Assembly (NCBI GenBank): GCA_963780815.1
Contig: CAWADG010000013.1
Coordinates: 62,001 to 126,000, forward strand
Length of the DNA stretch: 64,000 nucleotides
From: VRUE01 sp963780815
GTDB taxonomy: Bacteria; Actinomycetota; Thermoleophilia; Solirubrobacterales; 70-9
Reading direction: 5' to 3'
Below the pieces are notes generated by a model. The model saw only the letters and a list, made by a program, of their open reading frames with translations, had not been told where the DNA came from and searched no databases. A program made the translations under genes and the position numbers. Shown here in pieces: positions 1 through 8,249 of the stretch (the stretch's first letter is position 1; each line of letters opens with the position of its first letter).

Positions 1-729
1 TTCACCAGCCTCGACCCGGGGGGGGCGTTCGGCGCCATCGACACGGCCGTTGCCACCATCGATAATCCGGCATACCCGGTCCTTCTGCAGGAACCCAGCA
101 ACGCGGGCGCGCCGACCATAAGCGCATCGCCGATGTCCGGCGACACAACCCGGGCGAAGCTTCCGCTTGGGGCGCCAATCATCGAACGGCACAGGCGAAT
201 GCTCAGCTGCACCCAGGGCCTATGGGCGCCGGACGTGCTTGAGTCGTTCCTCTACCGCGCGCCGCACACCATCTCCTACCAGTGGCTCCGCAACGGGAAT
301 CCAGTATCAAACGCCGCGACCAACTCCTACCCCGCCACCGAAGTCGGCACCTACGCCTGCCGGGTCACCGCGGCCAATGCCGCCGGATCGACCTCAAAGG
401 ACAGCGCCCAGGTGGTCATCTCGGCCGGCTTCAAGCTGGGCGAACCGAGGATCGACCACAGGAAGGGCACCGCGTCGCTTCCCGTCGGCGTCTCAGGCGC
501 CGGCACACTCGCGCTCTCCGGCAAGGGCGTGAAACGACGGAAGGTGGCGGTGAAGGAACGCGGCAACGTCCTCATCAGCATCTTGGCCGTCAAGCCGAAG
601 GGCAAGGCGGAGGCGAGGCTTCAAAGCGTGCGCAGATCGAAGCTGAGGGTGAAGGTCTCCTACACGCCGACCGACGGTGAGCCGATCACGAGGACGAAGT
701 CGATCACCCTGCGTCTGGCGGAGCACTGA
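1..729 (+). CDS. Secreted Ig-like domain protein, C-terminal part (5' end outside window)
   Basis: The reading frame is open from base 1, so this is the 3' part of a longer gene; the first in-window ATG at 133 is probably internal. The visible part contains an Ig-like segment with the YQWLRNG...YPATEVGTYACRV pattern, in which the Cys follows the GTY turn as in immunoglobulin folds. A basic, beta-rich tail ends in TKSITLRL. This architecture is typical of exported actinobacterial surface proteins with PKD/Ig repeats. Ligand and function are unknown. Its last 26 bases overlap the convergent zinc-finger gene. Confidence 0.75.
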   Translation, partial: FTSLDPGGAFGAIDTAVATIDNPAYPVLLQEPSNAGAPTISASPMSGDTTRAKLPLGAPIIERHRRMLSCTQGLWAPDVLESFLYRAPHTISYQWLRNGNPVSNAATNSYPATEVGTYACRVTAANAAGSTSKDSAQVVISAGFKLGEPRIDHRKGTASLPVGVSGAGTLALSGKGVKRRKVAVKERGNVLISILAVKPKGKAEARLQSVRRSKLRVKVSYTPTDGEPITRTKSITLRLAEH

Positions 730-991
730 CCCGGAACAGAACCTGGTCGACGTAGCACCAGCTCCAATCCTCGCCGGGCTCGGCCGAGCGGACGATCGGG
801 TGGCCGGACTCGCTGCTGTGGGCGGTGGCGTGCTTGCCCGGCGAGTTGTCGCAGCAGCCGATGTGGCCGCAGCTCTGGCACATCCGCAGGTGCATCCACT
901 GCATCCCCTCGGCCAGGCACTCCTCGCAACCGGCGATCTCCTCGGGCAGCTCGTAGACCTCGATTTCGCGGTAGTGGGTGCACCCGGCCAT
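704..991 (-). CDS. UBP-type zinc finger protein
   Basis: A 95-residue protein made almost entirely of one zinc finger of the ubiquitin-hydrolase (UBP) type. The Cys/His ligands lie in CTH, CEECL, CQSCGHIGCCD and the following HATAH and GHPI segments. Bacterial stand-alone UBP fingers are common in actinobacteria, but their binding partner is not established; without ubiquitin they probably bind a C-terminal peptide or another ligand. The gene is convergent with the upstream surface protein and overlaps it by 26 nt. It starts with ATG at 991, 57 bases from greA on the other strand. Confidence 0.85.
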   Translation of the reverse strand: MAGCTHYREIEVYELPEEIAGCEECLAEGMQWMHLRMCQSCGHIGCCDNSPGKHATAHSSESGHPIVRSAEPGEDWSWCYVDQVLFRVSAPPDAG

Positions 992-1047
992 GCCTCGACC
1001 CTAGCCGACCGCTGACGCCGGGGGCGCGCATCTGCAAAGGTGGCGCA

Positions 1048-1515
1048 ATGGCCGACGGAGAGGCGATCACCAAGGACGGCGTCGCCGCGCTCGAGCAGGA
1101 GATCGAGGAGCTGGAAGGTCCGGCGCGGACCGCGCTGGCGGCGCGGATCAAGGCCGCGCGCGAGCTGGGCGACCTTAAGGAGAACGCCGAGTACCACATC
1201 GCCAAGGAGGATCAGGCCCACCTCGAGACGCGGATCAAGCGCCTGCGCGAGCGGCTCAAGAACGCCGTCGTCGTCGAGGTCGCCGGCGTCAGCGACACCT
1301 TCGCCTTCGGCCTCACCGCCGAGGTCCTCGACGAAGCCAATGGCGCCGTCAACACCTGGACCCTGGTCGGTTCGACCGAGGCCGACCTCGCCGCGGGGCG
1401 GCTCTCGGCGGAGTCGCCGATCGGCCGCGCCCTTCGCGACGCGAAGGTGGGAGAGCCGGTCGAGGCCGAGACGCCCAGGGGCCGCCGGACCTTCGTCGTC
1501 AATAAGCTGGTCTAG
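1048..1515 (+). CDS. greA: Transcription elongation factor GreA
   Basis: A 155-residue Gre factor. The N-terminal antiparallel coiled coil carries the signature AARELGDLKENAEYHIAKEDQ, whose acidic Asp/Glu tip enters the RNA polymerase secondary channel and stimulates cleavage of backtracked RNA. The C-terminal globular FKBP-like domain ends in SPIGRALRDAKVGEPVEAETPRG, as in canonical GreA. Length matches the family. It is a single gene, tail to tail with trxB; the last 4 bases overlap the trxB stop region. The ATG at 1048 follows a short leader. Confidence 0.95.
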   Translation: MADGEAITKDGVAALEQEIEELEGPARTALAARIKAARELGDLKENAEYHIAKEDQAHLETRIKRLRERLKNAVVVEVAGVSDTFAFGLTAEVLDEANGAVNTWTLVGSTEADLAAGRLSAESPIGRALRDAKVGEPVEAETPRGRRTFVVNKLV

Positions 1516-2528
1516 GCGTCGGCAACGGGAGTCGGCGCGATCTCGGTCGGCTCGCCGCCGCGCTGCCAGTGGGCCTCCGGCGAGGGCGGCGTGTCGCGCA
1601 GGTACCACTCGGCGTCGAGGGCGCCCATGCACCCGGTTCCGGCCGCGGTGACCGCCTGGCGGTAGATCCGGTCGACGACGTCACCGACCGCGAATACGCC
1701 GGCCAGGTTGGTCCGGGTCGAGCGGCCCTCGGTGAGGATGTAGCCGTCCTCGTCAGTGTCGATCTGATCGGCGACGATCTCCGATTTCGGGATGTGGCCG
1801 ATCGCGACGAAGGCGCCCTCGGTCTCGAAGTCCTCGACCTCGTCGGTCTCGGTGTTCCGCAGCCGGACCTTGGTCAGCTTTCCCTCATCGCCGCCGACGA
1901 ATTCCTCGGCGACGAACGGGGTCCTGAACTCGATGTTGGGCCGCTCCTCGGCCCGCCCCTTCATGATCTTCGAAGCGCGGAACTCGTTGCGGCGGTTGAC
2001 GATCGTCAGCTCGGAGGCGAACTTGGAGACGAAGATCGCGTCCTCCATCGCCGAGTCGCCGCCGCCGATCACGATCACCTTCTTGTCCTTGAAGAAGGCG
2101 CCGTCGCAAACGCCGCAGGTGGATACGCCGCAGCCTGAGAGCTCGAGCTCGCCCGGCACTCCGAGCCGGCGTGGCTCGGCCCCCATCGCGAGGATCACGG
2201 TTTTCGCCAGGTACTCGTCGTCGCCGACGTGGACTCTCTGGACTCCGCCGTCGGAGAGCTCGACGCGGTCGACGTCGTCGGTGACGAGCTGGGCGCCGAA
2301 TCGCTCGGCCTGCGCGCGGAACTGGCCCATCATCTCCGGGCCCGTGATCCCCTCGGGATAGCCCGGGTAGTTCTCGACATCGGTCGTGTTCTGAAGCTGG
2401 CCGCCCCACTGGAAGCCCTCGAAGACGAGGGGCTCGAGGTTGGCGCGGGCGGTGTAGAGGGCGGCGGTGTAACCGGCCGGGCCGCCGCCGACGATGATCA
2501 CGTTCTCGGTCTTCTTCTCGTCGCTCAT
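1512..2528 (-). CDS. trxB: Thioredoxin-disulfide reductase
   Basis: A 338-residue flavoprotein that passes electrons from NADPH to thioredoxin. It has an FAD-binding GGGPAG motif at about residues 14-19 and an NADPH-binding GGGDSA motif at about 155-160. The redox-active pair is STCGVCDGAFF (Cys138 and Cys141), a CGVC variant of the usual CATC. The C-terminal FAD motif GVFAVGDV is also present. No thioredoxin gene lies nearby. The start is ATG at 2528 and the upstream 50 bases are unusually AT-rich, described separately. Confidence 0.95.
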   Translation of the reverse strand: MSDEKKTENVIIVGGGPAGYTAALYTARANLEPLVFEGFQWGGQLQNTTDVENYPGYPEGITGPEMMGQFRAQAERFGAQLVTDDVDRVELSDGGVQRVHVGDDEYLAKTVILAMGAEPRRLGVPGELELSGCGVSTCGVCDGAFFKDKKVIVIGGGDSAMEDAIFVSKFASELTIVNRRNEFRASKIMKGRAEERPNIEFRTPFVAEEFVGGDEGKLTKVRLRNTETDEVEDFETEGAFVAIGHIPKSEIVADQIDTDEDGYILTEGRSTRTNLAGVFAVGDVVDRIYRQAVTAAGTGCMGALDAEWYLRDTPPSPEAHWQRGGEPTEIAPTPVADA

Positions 2529-2580
2529 TTCCTGCCGCCTGAGTCTAATACTTTACTTTTTATAGTACGCTCCCGGTCAA
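2529..2580 (-). promoter_or_regulatory. AT-rich promoter region of trxB
   Basis: The interval between trxB and the next gene on the same strand contains an AT-rich patch (about 2554-2572), which stands out in this GC-rich DNA. Read on the minus strand it holds TATAAA and TATTAG hexamers that could serve as a -10 element. It also contains a small inverted repeat with TACT and AGTA ends. I could not assign a convincing -35 or a known operator. Confidence 0.35.
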
Positions 2581-3722
2581 GCTCCCCCCTCGACCCTGCG
2601 CTCGGCCCCGGCGGCTGGCGGCTCGACGTGGGCAGGCGCTCGCCGGTCGATCGGCAGGCCCTCCACTTCCCAGCGCTGGACCCGCGCCCGAAGCTGGAAG
2701 AAGGCGACGATCCCGGGCGGGATCGGGAGCCAGAAGGCGACCAGCCGGTAGATCAGGATCGCCGGGAAGACCGTCTCCTCGGGGATGCCGAAGAGGACGA
2801 AGGCGCCGATCATCCCGGCGTCGACGGCGCCGACCCCCGCCGGTGCCAGCGGGAACAGGTTGGCGACCATGCCGAGAAAGAAGCCCTGGACCACCACGGC
2901 GATCGGAACCTGGATCCCGAAGGCGCGGAACGAGGCCCAGAGGATCCCGATGTTCGCCGCCCAGAACCCGGCGGCCCCGAGCACGGCGAGCCCGCCCCGC
3001 GACGGATGGACGAAGAGCCGCAGCGCGAACCTCAGCCCCTCCCCCACCGTCGCCGGGACTTTGGCGATCGTGTCGACGATCGCGTGGGTTCTCTCGCCAT
3101 GGAAGTGTCTGCTCACCCGCGGCCCGACGTCAGGCGGGATCAGGGCGACCAGCGTGCCGAGGAGCATGATCAGGCCGGCGACCGCGGCGGGGATGATCGT
3201 CAGCTCGACCGAGTGCTTCCCGGGCAGGACCCCGGTCCGCAGCAGCACCCCGAAGACGATCAGCGCCAGCGGGTAGAAGGCGTAGTGGAGGGCCAGGAAG
3301 GCGACCATCCTGCGCCCGACGTCTCGCCGTTCCATCCCCGCTTTGCGCAGCGCCCAGTAGGTGAGCGCTATCCCGCCGGCCCCGCCGGCCGAGAACAGCA
3401 GCGTCGCGGCGACTCCCGCCATGTTGATCTCGTAGGTCTCGCCCCAGGTCAGTCGCAGCGCCTTGCCGCCGACCACCGCTTTGAAGAGGGCGATGTAGGT
3501 CGCGATCGCGACCACGCTGAAGCCGATCGCGACCAGGACCCAGACGAGATCCGCGTCGCCGAGCTTGCTCAGCGAGTCGCCGAGGCCGACCAGCTTCGGG
3601 AACAGGAAGTAAATCGCGACGAGCAGGACGACGACGAGCAGAATCGTCTGCACGAGGCGCCGCGTCGTGAAAAGCGGCAGACCGGCGGCGCCGTTGCCGT
3701 TCGCCGAGCCCTCTGGAGACAC
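2577..3722 (-). CDS. Lysylphosphatidylglycerol synthase-type flippase-like membrane protein
   Basis: A multi-pass membrane protein of the UPF0104/LPG-synthase transmembrane type. About eight hydrophobic segments begin at RLVQTILLVVVLLVAIYFLF. Family landmarks include FSAGGAGGIALTYWAL and LFPLAPAGVGAVDAG. Relatives are the membrane half of MprF or stand-alone glycolipid/lipid translocases; the substrate cannot be deduced. I prefer the GTG at 3722, eleven bases past the end of the upstream PAP2 gene. An ATG at 3782 would overlap that gene by 50 bases. The pair with the PAP2 enzyme suggests a lipid or envelope role. Confidence 0.8.
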   Translation of the reverse strand: MSPEGSANGNGAAGLPLFTTRRLVQTILLVVVLLVAIYFLFPKLVGLGDSLSKLGDADLVWVLVAIGFSVVAIATYIALFKAVVGGKALRLTWGETYEINMAGVAATLLFSAGGAGGIALTYWALRKAGMERRDVGRRMVAFLALHYAFYPLALIVFGVLLRTGVLPGKHSVELTIIPAAVAGLIMLLGTLVALIPPDVGPRVSRHFHGERTHAIVDTIAKVPATVGEGLRFALRLFVHPSRGGLAVLGAAGFWAANIGILWASFRAFGIQVPIAVVVQGFFLGMVANLFPLAPAGVGAVDAGMIGAFVLFGIPEETVFPAILIYRLVAFWLPIPPGIVAFFQLRARVQRWEVEGLPIDRRAPAHVEPPAAGAERRVEGGA

Positions 3723-3732
3723 GCCCAAGACG

Positions 3733-4686
3733 CTAGATGATCGGGGAGTTGGCGATCCCCTCCAGACGTTGCAGGCCGGCATTCACCCGCTCGACGGCCG
3801 GCTCGGCGAGCAGCTCGCCGCGCCGCACGCCGGCGACCAGCGCCCCTCCGGCGACGAGGTCGGTGACGTAGTGCTCGCCGAGGTAGACGAGGGCGAACCC
3901 GAGGGTCAGCGCGTAGGCCCAGCCGACGGCGCCCGGGCCGCGCCCGGCTTCGGAGAGCGAGATCGCCGCTGTCGTCGAGGTCGCGAAGTGGAGCGATGGC
4001 ATCGCCGCCCACGGGTTGCCGCCGAGCGCCGCGTACATCCGCGGCCAGGCGCCGCGCCAGGTCTGCTCCCCCACCTCGACCATGATCCGCCGCACCTCTT
4101 CGCCGGTCAGGCCCTGCTCGGAGGCCCACCACGGCGGCGCCGTCGGGACCGCGAAGTAGCCGACGCAGCCGACGTCGAAGACGGCGGCAAGGCGGCGCGC
4201 AGCGCGCGGGAAGCGATCGGGGTGGCGAATGAGGATGTAGACGAGGGAGGCGTAGGGCTCGAGAAACCAGAGCCAGTGGACCCAGGTCAGGAAGCGATCG
4301 ATCACGGCGACCCCCGGCAGGCGGGCGAGGCCGCGTTGGAGGCGGGCGTTGGGAAGCCTGCCGAGGCCGATCGCGCGGTCGGCGACGATCGGGTACCGGG
4401 TCCGGAGCCGGCTGCGGAGCCGGTCGGGGTCGTCGTAGGGCAGCTCGTGGACCATCGTGAAGGCCCACATCTGGAGCATGTAGAGCCCGACGTCGCGCTT
4501 GCGCGAGCGCGGGAAGAGCACGGCGAGGGCGAGCGGGCCCGAGGCGCAGGCGACGATCGTCACCGGCGTCGGGATCCGGAGACGGTGGCGCAGGAGCGGA
4601 ACGGCGATCGCCGCGGCGATCGCCCCGGCCGCTCCTGCGCGGACGGCAGCGCGCAGCGCCGGAGATCGACGGGATCGCGTCGGCAT
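3733..4686 (-). CDS. PAP2 family phosphatase / inositol-phosphotransferase-like membrane protein
   Basis: A 317-residue integral membrane protein with the PAP2 catalytic signature: NPWAAMPSLHFATS (motif 2, active-site His) and YLGEHYVTDLVAG (motif 3, His and Asp). The overall form, with a long N-terminal membrane part and WASEQGL before motif 2, resembles the Aur1/inositol-phosphorylceramide-synthase-like branch found in mycobacteria and relatives. It probably dephosphorylates or transfers a lipid phosphate head group. It is transcribed with the flippase-like gene downstream and divergently from the oxidase-like operon at 4767. Confidence 0.85.
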   Translation of the reverse strand: MPTRSRRSPALRAAVRAGAAGAIAAAIAVPLLRHRLRIPTPVTIVACASGPLALAVLFPRSRKRDVGLYMLQMWAFTMVHELPYDDPDRLRSRLRTRYPIVADRAIGLGRLPNARLQRGLARLPGVAVIDRFLTWVHWLWFLEPYASLVYILIRHPDRFPRAARRLAAVFDVGCVGYFAVPTAPPWWASEQGLTGEEVRRIMVEVGEQTWRGAWPRMYAALGGNPWAAMPSLHFATSTTAAISLSEAGRGPGAVGWAYALTLGFALVYLGEHYVTDLVAGGALVAGVRRGELLAEPAVERVNAGLQRLEGIANSPII

Positions 4687-4766
4687 GAAATCGGCGAGTA
4701 TAGGAGCAGCCGGGCGACCTCGCGGCCGTCCGCGACGGCGGCCCGCGTGATTAGAATGGCCGCGCC

Positions 4767-5465
4767 TTGTCGCCCCACTCTCCTGGCACCGACCAGATCG
4801 ACACGCTGCTTTGGATCGGCTTCGTCGCCGCGATCATCCTCGTGGTCGCGATCAACGCCGCCCTGATCTACGCCCTCCGCCGGTACCACTCCGGGCGCAG
4901 GACCGAGCCGAGGGAGGTCACCGGCGGACGCGGGATCCAGCTCCGGGTCGGCGGCGCGCTCGCCGCCTTCGCGGTCGTCGTCTTCGTCCTCGGGGCCGTC
5001 TACACGACCAAGGCGCGCGAGGCGCCGACCACGGGGCCGGACGGCCTGCAGTCGAAGAAAGGCGGCGGCGAAACGCTGGAAATCGAGGCCACCGGCCAGC
5101 AGTGGCTCTGGCGCTACGGCTACCCGAACGAAGCCTTCACCTATTACAAACTGGTCGTCCCGGTCGACACGGCGGTCGACCTCGACCTCGTCTCGACCGA
5201 CGTCGTCCACACCTGGGACGTCCCGTCGCTCGCCGGCAAGGCGGACGCCGTTCCCGGCCGCCACCACCACATCATGTTCAGCGCCGACGAAGAAGGGACC
5301 TACCGCGGCCAGTCGGCGACCCTCTCGGGTCAGGCCTACGCGCCGATGCGCACAGAAGTCGAAGTCGTCTCGCCAGAGGAATACGAAGCCTTCATCGAAC
5401 AGACCAAAACCGACATCCAGGCGGCCCAGGACACGGTCGTCGCCGAACTGAAGAAGGGCAAATGA
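4767..5465 (+). CDS. Cytochrome c oxidase subunit II-like protein lacking the CuA site
   Basis: A 232-residue homologue of oxidase subunit II with two N-terminal membrane helices (about 13-38 and 60-82) and a periplasmic cupredoxin-like domain containing GQQWLWRYGYP. The CuA region reads GQSATLSGQAYAPM. Ser183 and Ser187 stand where the two bridging Cys should be, Thr185 replaces the Glu and Tyr191 replaces the His. Only His148 (VVHTWDVP) and Met194 remain, so CuA cannot form. Quinol oxidases (CyoA) and some archaeal homologues also lack CuA, but the partner subunit I here is ligand-poor too. The start is TTG at 4767. It overlaps the next gene by ATGA. Confidence 0.85.
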   Translation: MSPHSPGTDQIDTLLWIGFVAAIILVVAINAALIYALRRYHSGRRTEPREVTGGRGIQLRVGGALAAFAVVVFVLGAVYTTKAREAPTTGPDGLQSKKGGGETLEIEATGQQWLWRYGYPNEAFTYYKLVVPVDTAVDLDLVSTDVVHTWDVPSLAGKADAVPGRHHHIMFSADEEGTYRGQSATLSGQAYAPMRTEVEVVSPEEYEAFIEQTKTDIQAAQDTVVAELKKGK

Positions 5466-7147
5466 GCGCCTCTCGAAAGCCGCCCGAGCTGGTCGTCGAC
5501 GGGTTCCCGCGGCGCCGCGCCCGCTGGGTCGAGATAGCGACCAGCGCCGACCACAAGGACGTCGGCCGGATGATGATCGTCGCCGCGCTCGGGTTCCTCT
5601 CGCTCGCGGTCCTCGAGCTGTTGATCATGCGCCTGCAGCTCGCGATCCCCGAGAACACCTTCCTGACCCCGGTCTTCTTCAACCGGATGCTCTCCCTCTA
5701 CGGCGCCACCGCGCTGTTCCTCTTCGCGCTGCCGCTCGCGTTCGGGTTCTTCTACTACCTGGCGCCGCTGCAGATCGGCGCCCGCGGCACGGCGCTGCCG
5801 CGGGTCGGCCAGGTCGGGGCGTGGCTGTACCTGGCCGGGGCGGCAGTCCTCTACGCCGGCCTGCTCTTCACCCCCTCGGAGGGGGGAGTCAACCCGCTGG
5901 CGCCGCTGAGCGAACTGGCGTTCCTCGAAAACAACGGAATCGACGCCTGGGCCACCGCGACCGGCCTGGCGACGCTCGGCTTCATCCTGATCTCCGTCGA
6001 TCTGGTCGCGACGATCCGCCGCTGCCGGGCGCCGGGAATGGCATGGCGGCGGCTGCCGGTGTTCGCCTGGGCGGCCGCGATCGGCTCCTGGACGATGCTG
6101 GTGATCGGGGGGGTGTTCCTGGCGGCGGTGACGATGCTGCTGATCGACCGCAACTTCGACGGCGTGTTCTTCGCCGGCGACGCCGGCGGGGCGCCGCTGC
6201 TCTGGCAGCACCTGAGCTGGATCTTCTACACCGGCTCCTACATGCTGATCCTGATCACCGCCCTCGCAGCGATCGCCGAAATCGTCCCGGCGTTCGCCGG
6301 CAAGCCGCTCTTCAACCGCAACGCGACGATCGGGTCGCTGGTCGCGATCGCCGTGATCGGCACCCTCGCCTGGCCCCAGAACATGCTCACCGCGCCGATC
6401 CCGATCGGGTGGAAGTACTTCGCGATGGCGATGTCGCTGGCGCTGATCGTCCCCTTCGGCCTCGTCTTCTTCAACCTGATCGCCACCCTGGTCGGCGGCG
6501 CGGCGAGGATGCGGGCGCCGCTGCTGTTCGCGGCCGGCGCCCTCTCCTCGATCTCGATCGGCCTGACGGCCGAGATCTGCCACTCGCTGATCGCCTCGGC
6601 ATGGCGCATCCAACACACGACCGACAGCACCGCGGCGACCCACTTCGCGCTGATCGGCGGCGCCGTCTTCGGCGGCTTCGCCGCCCTCCACTGGTGGTTC
6701 CCGAAGCTGACCGGCAGGACGCTGGGCGAGAACATGGCCCGGATCTCGTTCTGGACGATCGCGGTCGGCACCCTCGTCACCTTCATCCCGTTGTTCCTCG
6801 CCGGGTCGCTCGAGGGGCAGGTGGCGGACGCCTACAAGTTCTTCGACGACACCGGGGTCAACGCCTACAACCTGGTCGCCTCGATCGGCTCCTTCATCCT
6901 CGCGATCGGGATCCTGCTGACCGTCGTCAACGCGATCCTCAGCCGCTCGGTGGGCGTCGAGGCCGGCCACGACCCGTGGGGCGCCGACTCGCTCGAGTGG
7001 TTCGCGCTCTCGCCTCCAGACCCGCACAACTTCGACGTCCTGCCGGACGTGCGCAGCACCCGGCCGATGCGCGACATCCGCGAGGCGATCTCACATCGCA
7101 CCGGCAGCCCCGAGCAGCCCGCTCGCGAGACGCAGCCGGTAGCCTGA
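5462..7147 (+). CDS. Haem-copper oxidase subunit I-like protein with most metal ligands lost
   Basis: A 561-residue protein with about twelve membrane helices and clear COX1 landmarks (APLQIGARGTALPR, QHLSWIFY, ALIGGAVFGGF, WWFPKLTGRTLGEN). Aligned by eye with the canonical CoxA in this window, five of six metal-binding histidines are gone. They are Tyr80 for the first haem-a ligand, Thr257 for CuB, Gln306-Asn307 for the CuB His pair, and Ala392 for the haem-a3 ligand. Only His394 is kept, and the cross-linked Tyr becomes Met261. It therefore cannot reduce oxygen in the usual way. The ATG at 5462 overlaps the subunit II stop (ATGA). The frame also stays open upstream to 4811, but that part is out of frame with the subunit II gene. 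Confidence 0.85.
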   Translation: MSASRKPPELVVDGFPRRRARWVEIATSADHKDVGRMMIVAALGFLSLAVLELLIMRLQLAIPENTFLTPVFFNRMLSLYGATALFLFALPLAFGFFYYLAPLQIGARGTALPRVGQVGAWLYLAGAAVLYAGLLFTPSEGGVNPLAPLSELAFLENNGIDAWATATGLATLGFILISVDLVATIRRCRAPGMAWRRLPVFAWAAAIGSWTMLVIGGVFLAAVTMLLIDRNFDGVFFAGDAGGAPLLWQHLSWIFYTGSYMLILITALAAIAEIVPAFAGKPLFNRNATIGSLVAIAVIGTLAWPQNMLTAPIPIGWKYFAMAMSLALIVPFGLVFFNLIATLVGGAARMRAPLLFAAGALSSISIGLTAEICHSLIASAWRIQHTTDSTAATHFALIGGAVFGGFAALHWWFPKLTGRTLGENMARISFWTIAVGTLVTFIPLFLAGSLEGQVADAYKFFDDTGVNAYNLVASIGSFILAIGILLTVVNAILSRSVGVEAGHDPWGADSLEWFALSPPDPHNFDVLPDVRSTRPMRDIREAISHRTGSPEQPARETQPVA

Positions 7148-7151
7148 CCAC

Positions 7152-8057
7152 GTGAGCTACGAGGCGAGTGCAGCGGCGGTCTCGCGGCGCCCCGCCGCGG
7201 CGACCGCGGTCCTCCGCGACTACCTGACGTTGACCAAGCCCAAGGTCCAGTCGCTGCTGCTGCTGACGACGGTGACGACGATGTACGTCGCCGGCGACCC
7301 CTCGGTCGGCCTCGTCCTCCTCACCTGCCTCGGCGGCGCGCTCTCGGCCGGCGGCGCGAGCGCGATCAATCACGCGGTCGACCGCGACATCGACCGCCGG
7401 ATGGCCCGCACGGCCAGCCGCCCGGTGGCCGCCGGCCGCATCTCCCCCACCGCCGCGATTGCCTTCGGCGCCTCGCTCGGCGTCGCCTCGTTCTCGCTGC
7501 TCGCGCTCACTGTCAACCCGCTCGCCGCGGCGCTCTCGATCTCGGGCCTGTTCGGCTACGTCTTCGTCTACACGCTGTGGCTGAAGCGGACGACGCCGCA
7601 GAACATCGTCATCGGCGGCGCCGCCGGCGCCGTCCCCCCGCTGGTCGCCTGGGCGGCCGTCACCGGCGACCTCAGCGGCACCGCCTTCTTCCTGTTCGCG
7701 ATCATCTTCTTCTGGACCCCGCCCCACTTCTGGGCGCTCTCACTGCTGATGAAGGACGAGTACGCGAAGGCCGGCGTGCCGATGCTGCCGGTCGTCCGCG
7801 GCGAGGACGAGACCCGCCGCCAGATCCTTCTCTACACGATCCTCCTCTACGCGGTGACGCAGCTGCCGTTCTGCGCCGGTGGCTTCAGCTTCGAGTACCT
7901 CATCGTCTCGATGGCGCTGGGCGGGGCCTTCATCTACTGCGCGGTCCGGCTCCTGCGCAGCGCCGACCGCCGCTGGGCGCTCCGCACCTACCTCTTCTCG
8001 CTCGCCTACCTCGCGGTCCTGTTCATCTCGATGCCGATCGACCGCGCTCTCTGGTAG
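7152..8057 (+). CDS. ctaB: Protohaem IX farnesyltransferase (haem O synthase)
   Basis: A 301-residue UbiA-family prenyltransferase that attaches farnesyl to haem B, the first step towards haem A. The N-terminal LTKPKVQSLLLLTT and the Asp-rich NHAVDRDIDRRMARTASRPVAAGR motif are diagnostic, and about nine membrane helices follow. The second signature region TPPHFWALSLLMKDEYAKAGVPMLPVV is intact. The GTG at 7152 lies five bases after the oxidase-like subunit I stop, so it is in that operon, while its haem A product would serve the canonical oxidase on the other strand. Confidence 0.95.
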   Translation: MSYEASAAAVSRRPAAATAVLRDYLTLTKPKVQSLLLLTTVTTMYVAGDPSVGLVLLTCLGGALSAGGASAINHAVDRDIDRRMARTASRPVAAGRISPTAAIAFGASLGVASFSLLALTVNPLAAALSISGLFGYVFVYTLWLKRTTPQNIVIGGAAGAVPPLVAWAAVTGDLSGTAFFLFAIIFFWTPPHFWALSLLMKDEYAKAGVPMLPVVRGEDETRRQILLYTILLYAVTQLPFCAGGFSFEYLIVSMALGGAFIYCAVRLLRSADRRWALRTYLFSLAYLAVLFISMPIDRALW

Positions 8058-8067
8058 GAATCCGAGA

Positions 8068-8181
8068 ATGGACCGCGAGACGGCGAAAGGCAACATGACG
8101 GCGGGGTTGGTCGCCGGCGGCATCGCCGCCGCGGTCTTCGCTCTCAGCTTCGTGGTCGCGGTCCTCTACATCGCCTCATGA
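8068..8181 (+). CDS. Small single-span membrane protein
   Basis: A 37-residue protein, starting ATG at 8068, with one hydrophobic helix (AGLVAGGIAAAVFALSFVVAVLY). It lies ten bases after ctaB and its stop overlaps, as ATGA, the first of two tandem mini-ORF repeats. Small membrane proteins of this kind are often found in oxidase operons as assembly or accessory subunits, but I recognise no family. Confidence 0.65.
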   Translation: MDRETAKGNMTAGLVAGGIAAAVFALSFVVAVLYIAS

Positions 8182-8249
8182 CCGCGGAGCGAGCAAGCGT
8201 CAATATCTGGTCCTTCGCGCCGCGAGCGAAGCGGGAAGCGATGTCATGA
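8178..8249 (+). repeat. Bridging mini-ORF repeat, copy 1 (tandem)
   Basis: A 72-nt unit that is a complete 23-codon reading frame (MTAERASVN...APRAKREAMS, stop TGA). Its ATG overlaps the stop of the 37-residue membrane protein (ATGA) and its own TGA overlaps the ATG of copy 2. The repeat period is 68 bases. The only difference from copy 2 over the period that I can see is at 8214 (T versus G). CTTCGC and GCGAAG around 8213-8232 can form a hairpin. Whether the peptide is made is unknown. Confidence 0.75.

Noticed and set aside
133..729. ATG 133 as the true start of the first gene
   Set aside because: The frame is open from base 1 with similar composition and no ribosome site before 133, so the gene begins outside the window.
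4767..7147. Calling this operon a quinol oxidase
   Set aside because: Loss of CuA alone would fit, but a quinol oxidase keeps all haem and CuB ligands in subunit I; here five are replaced.
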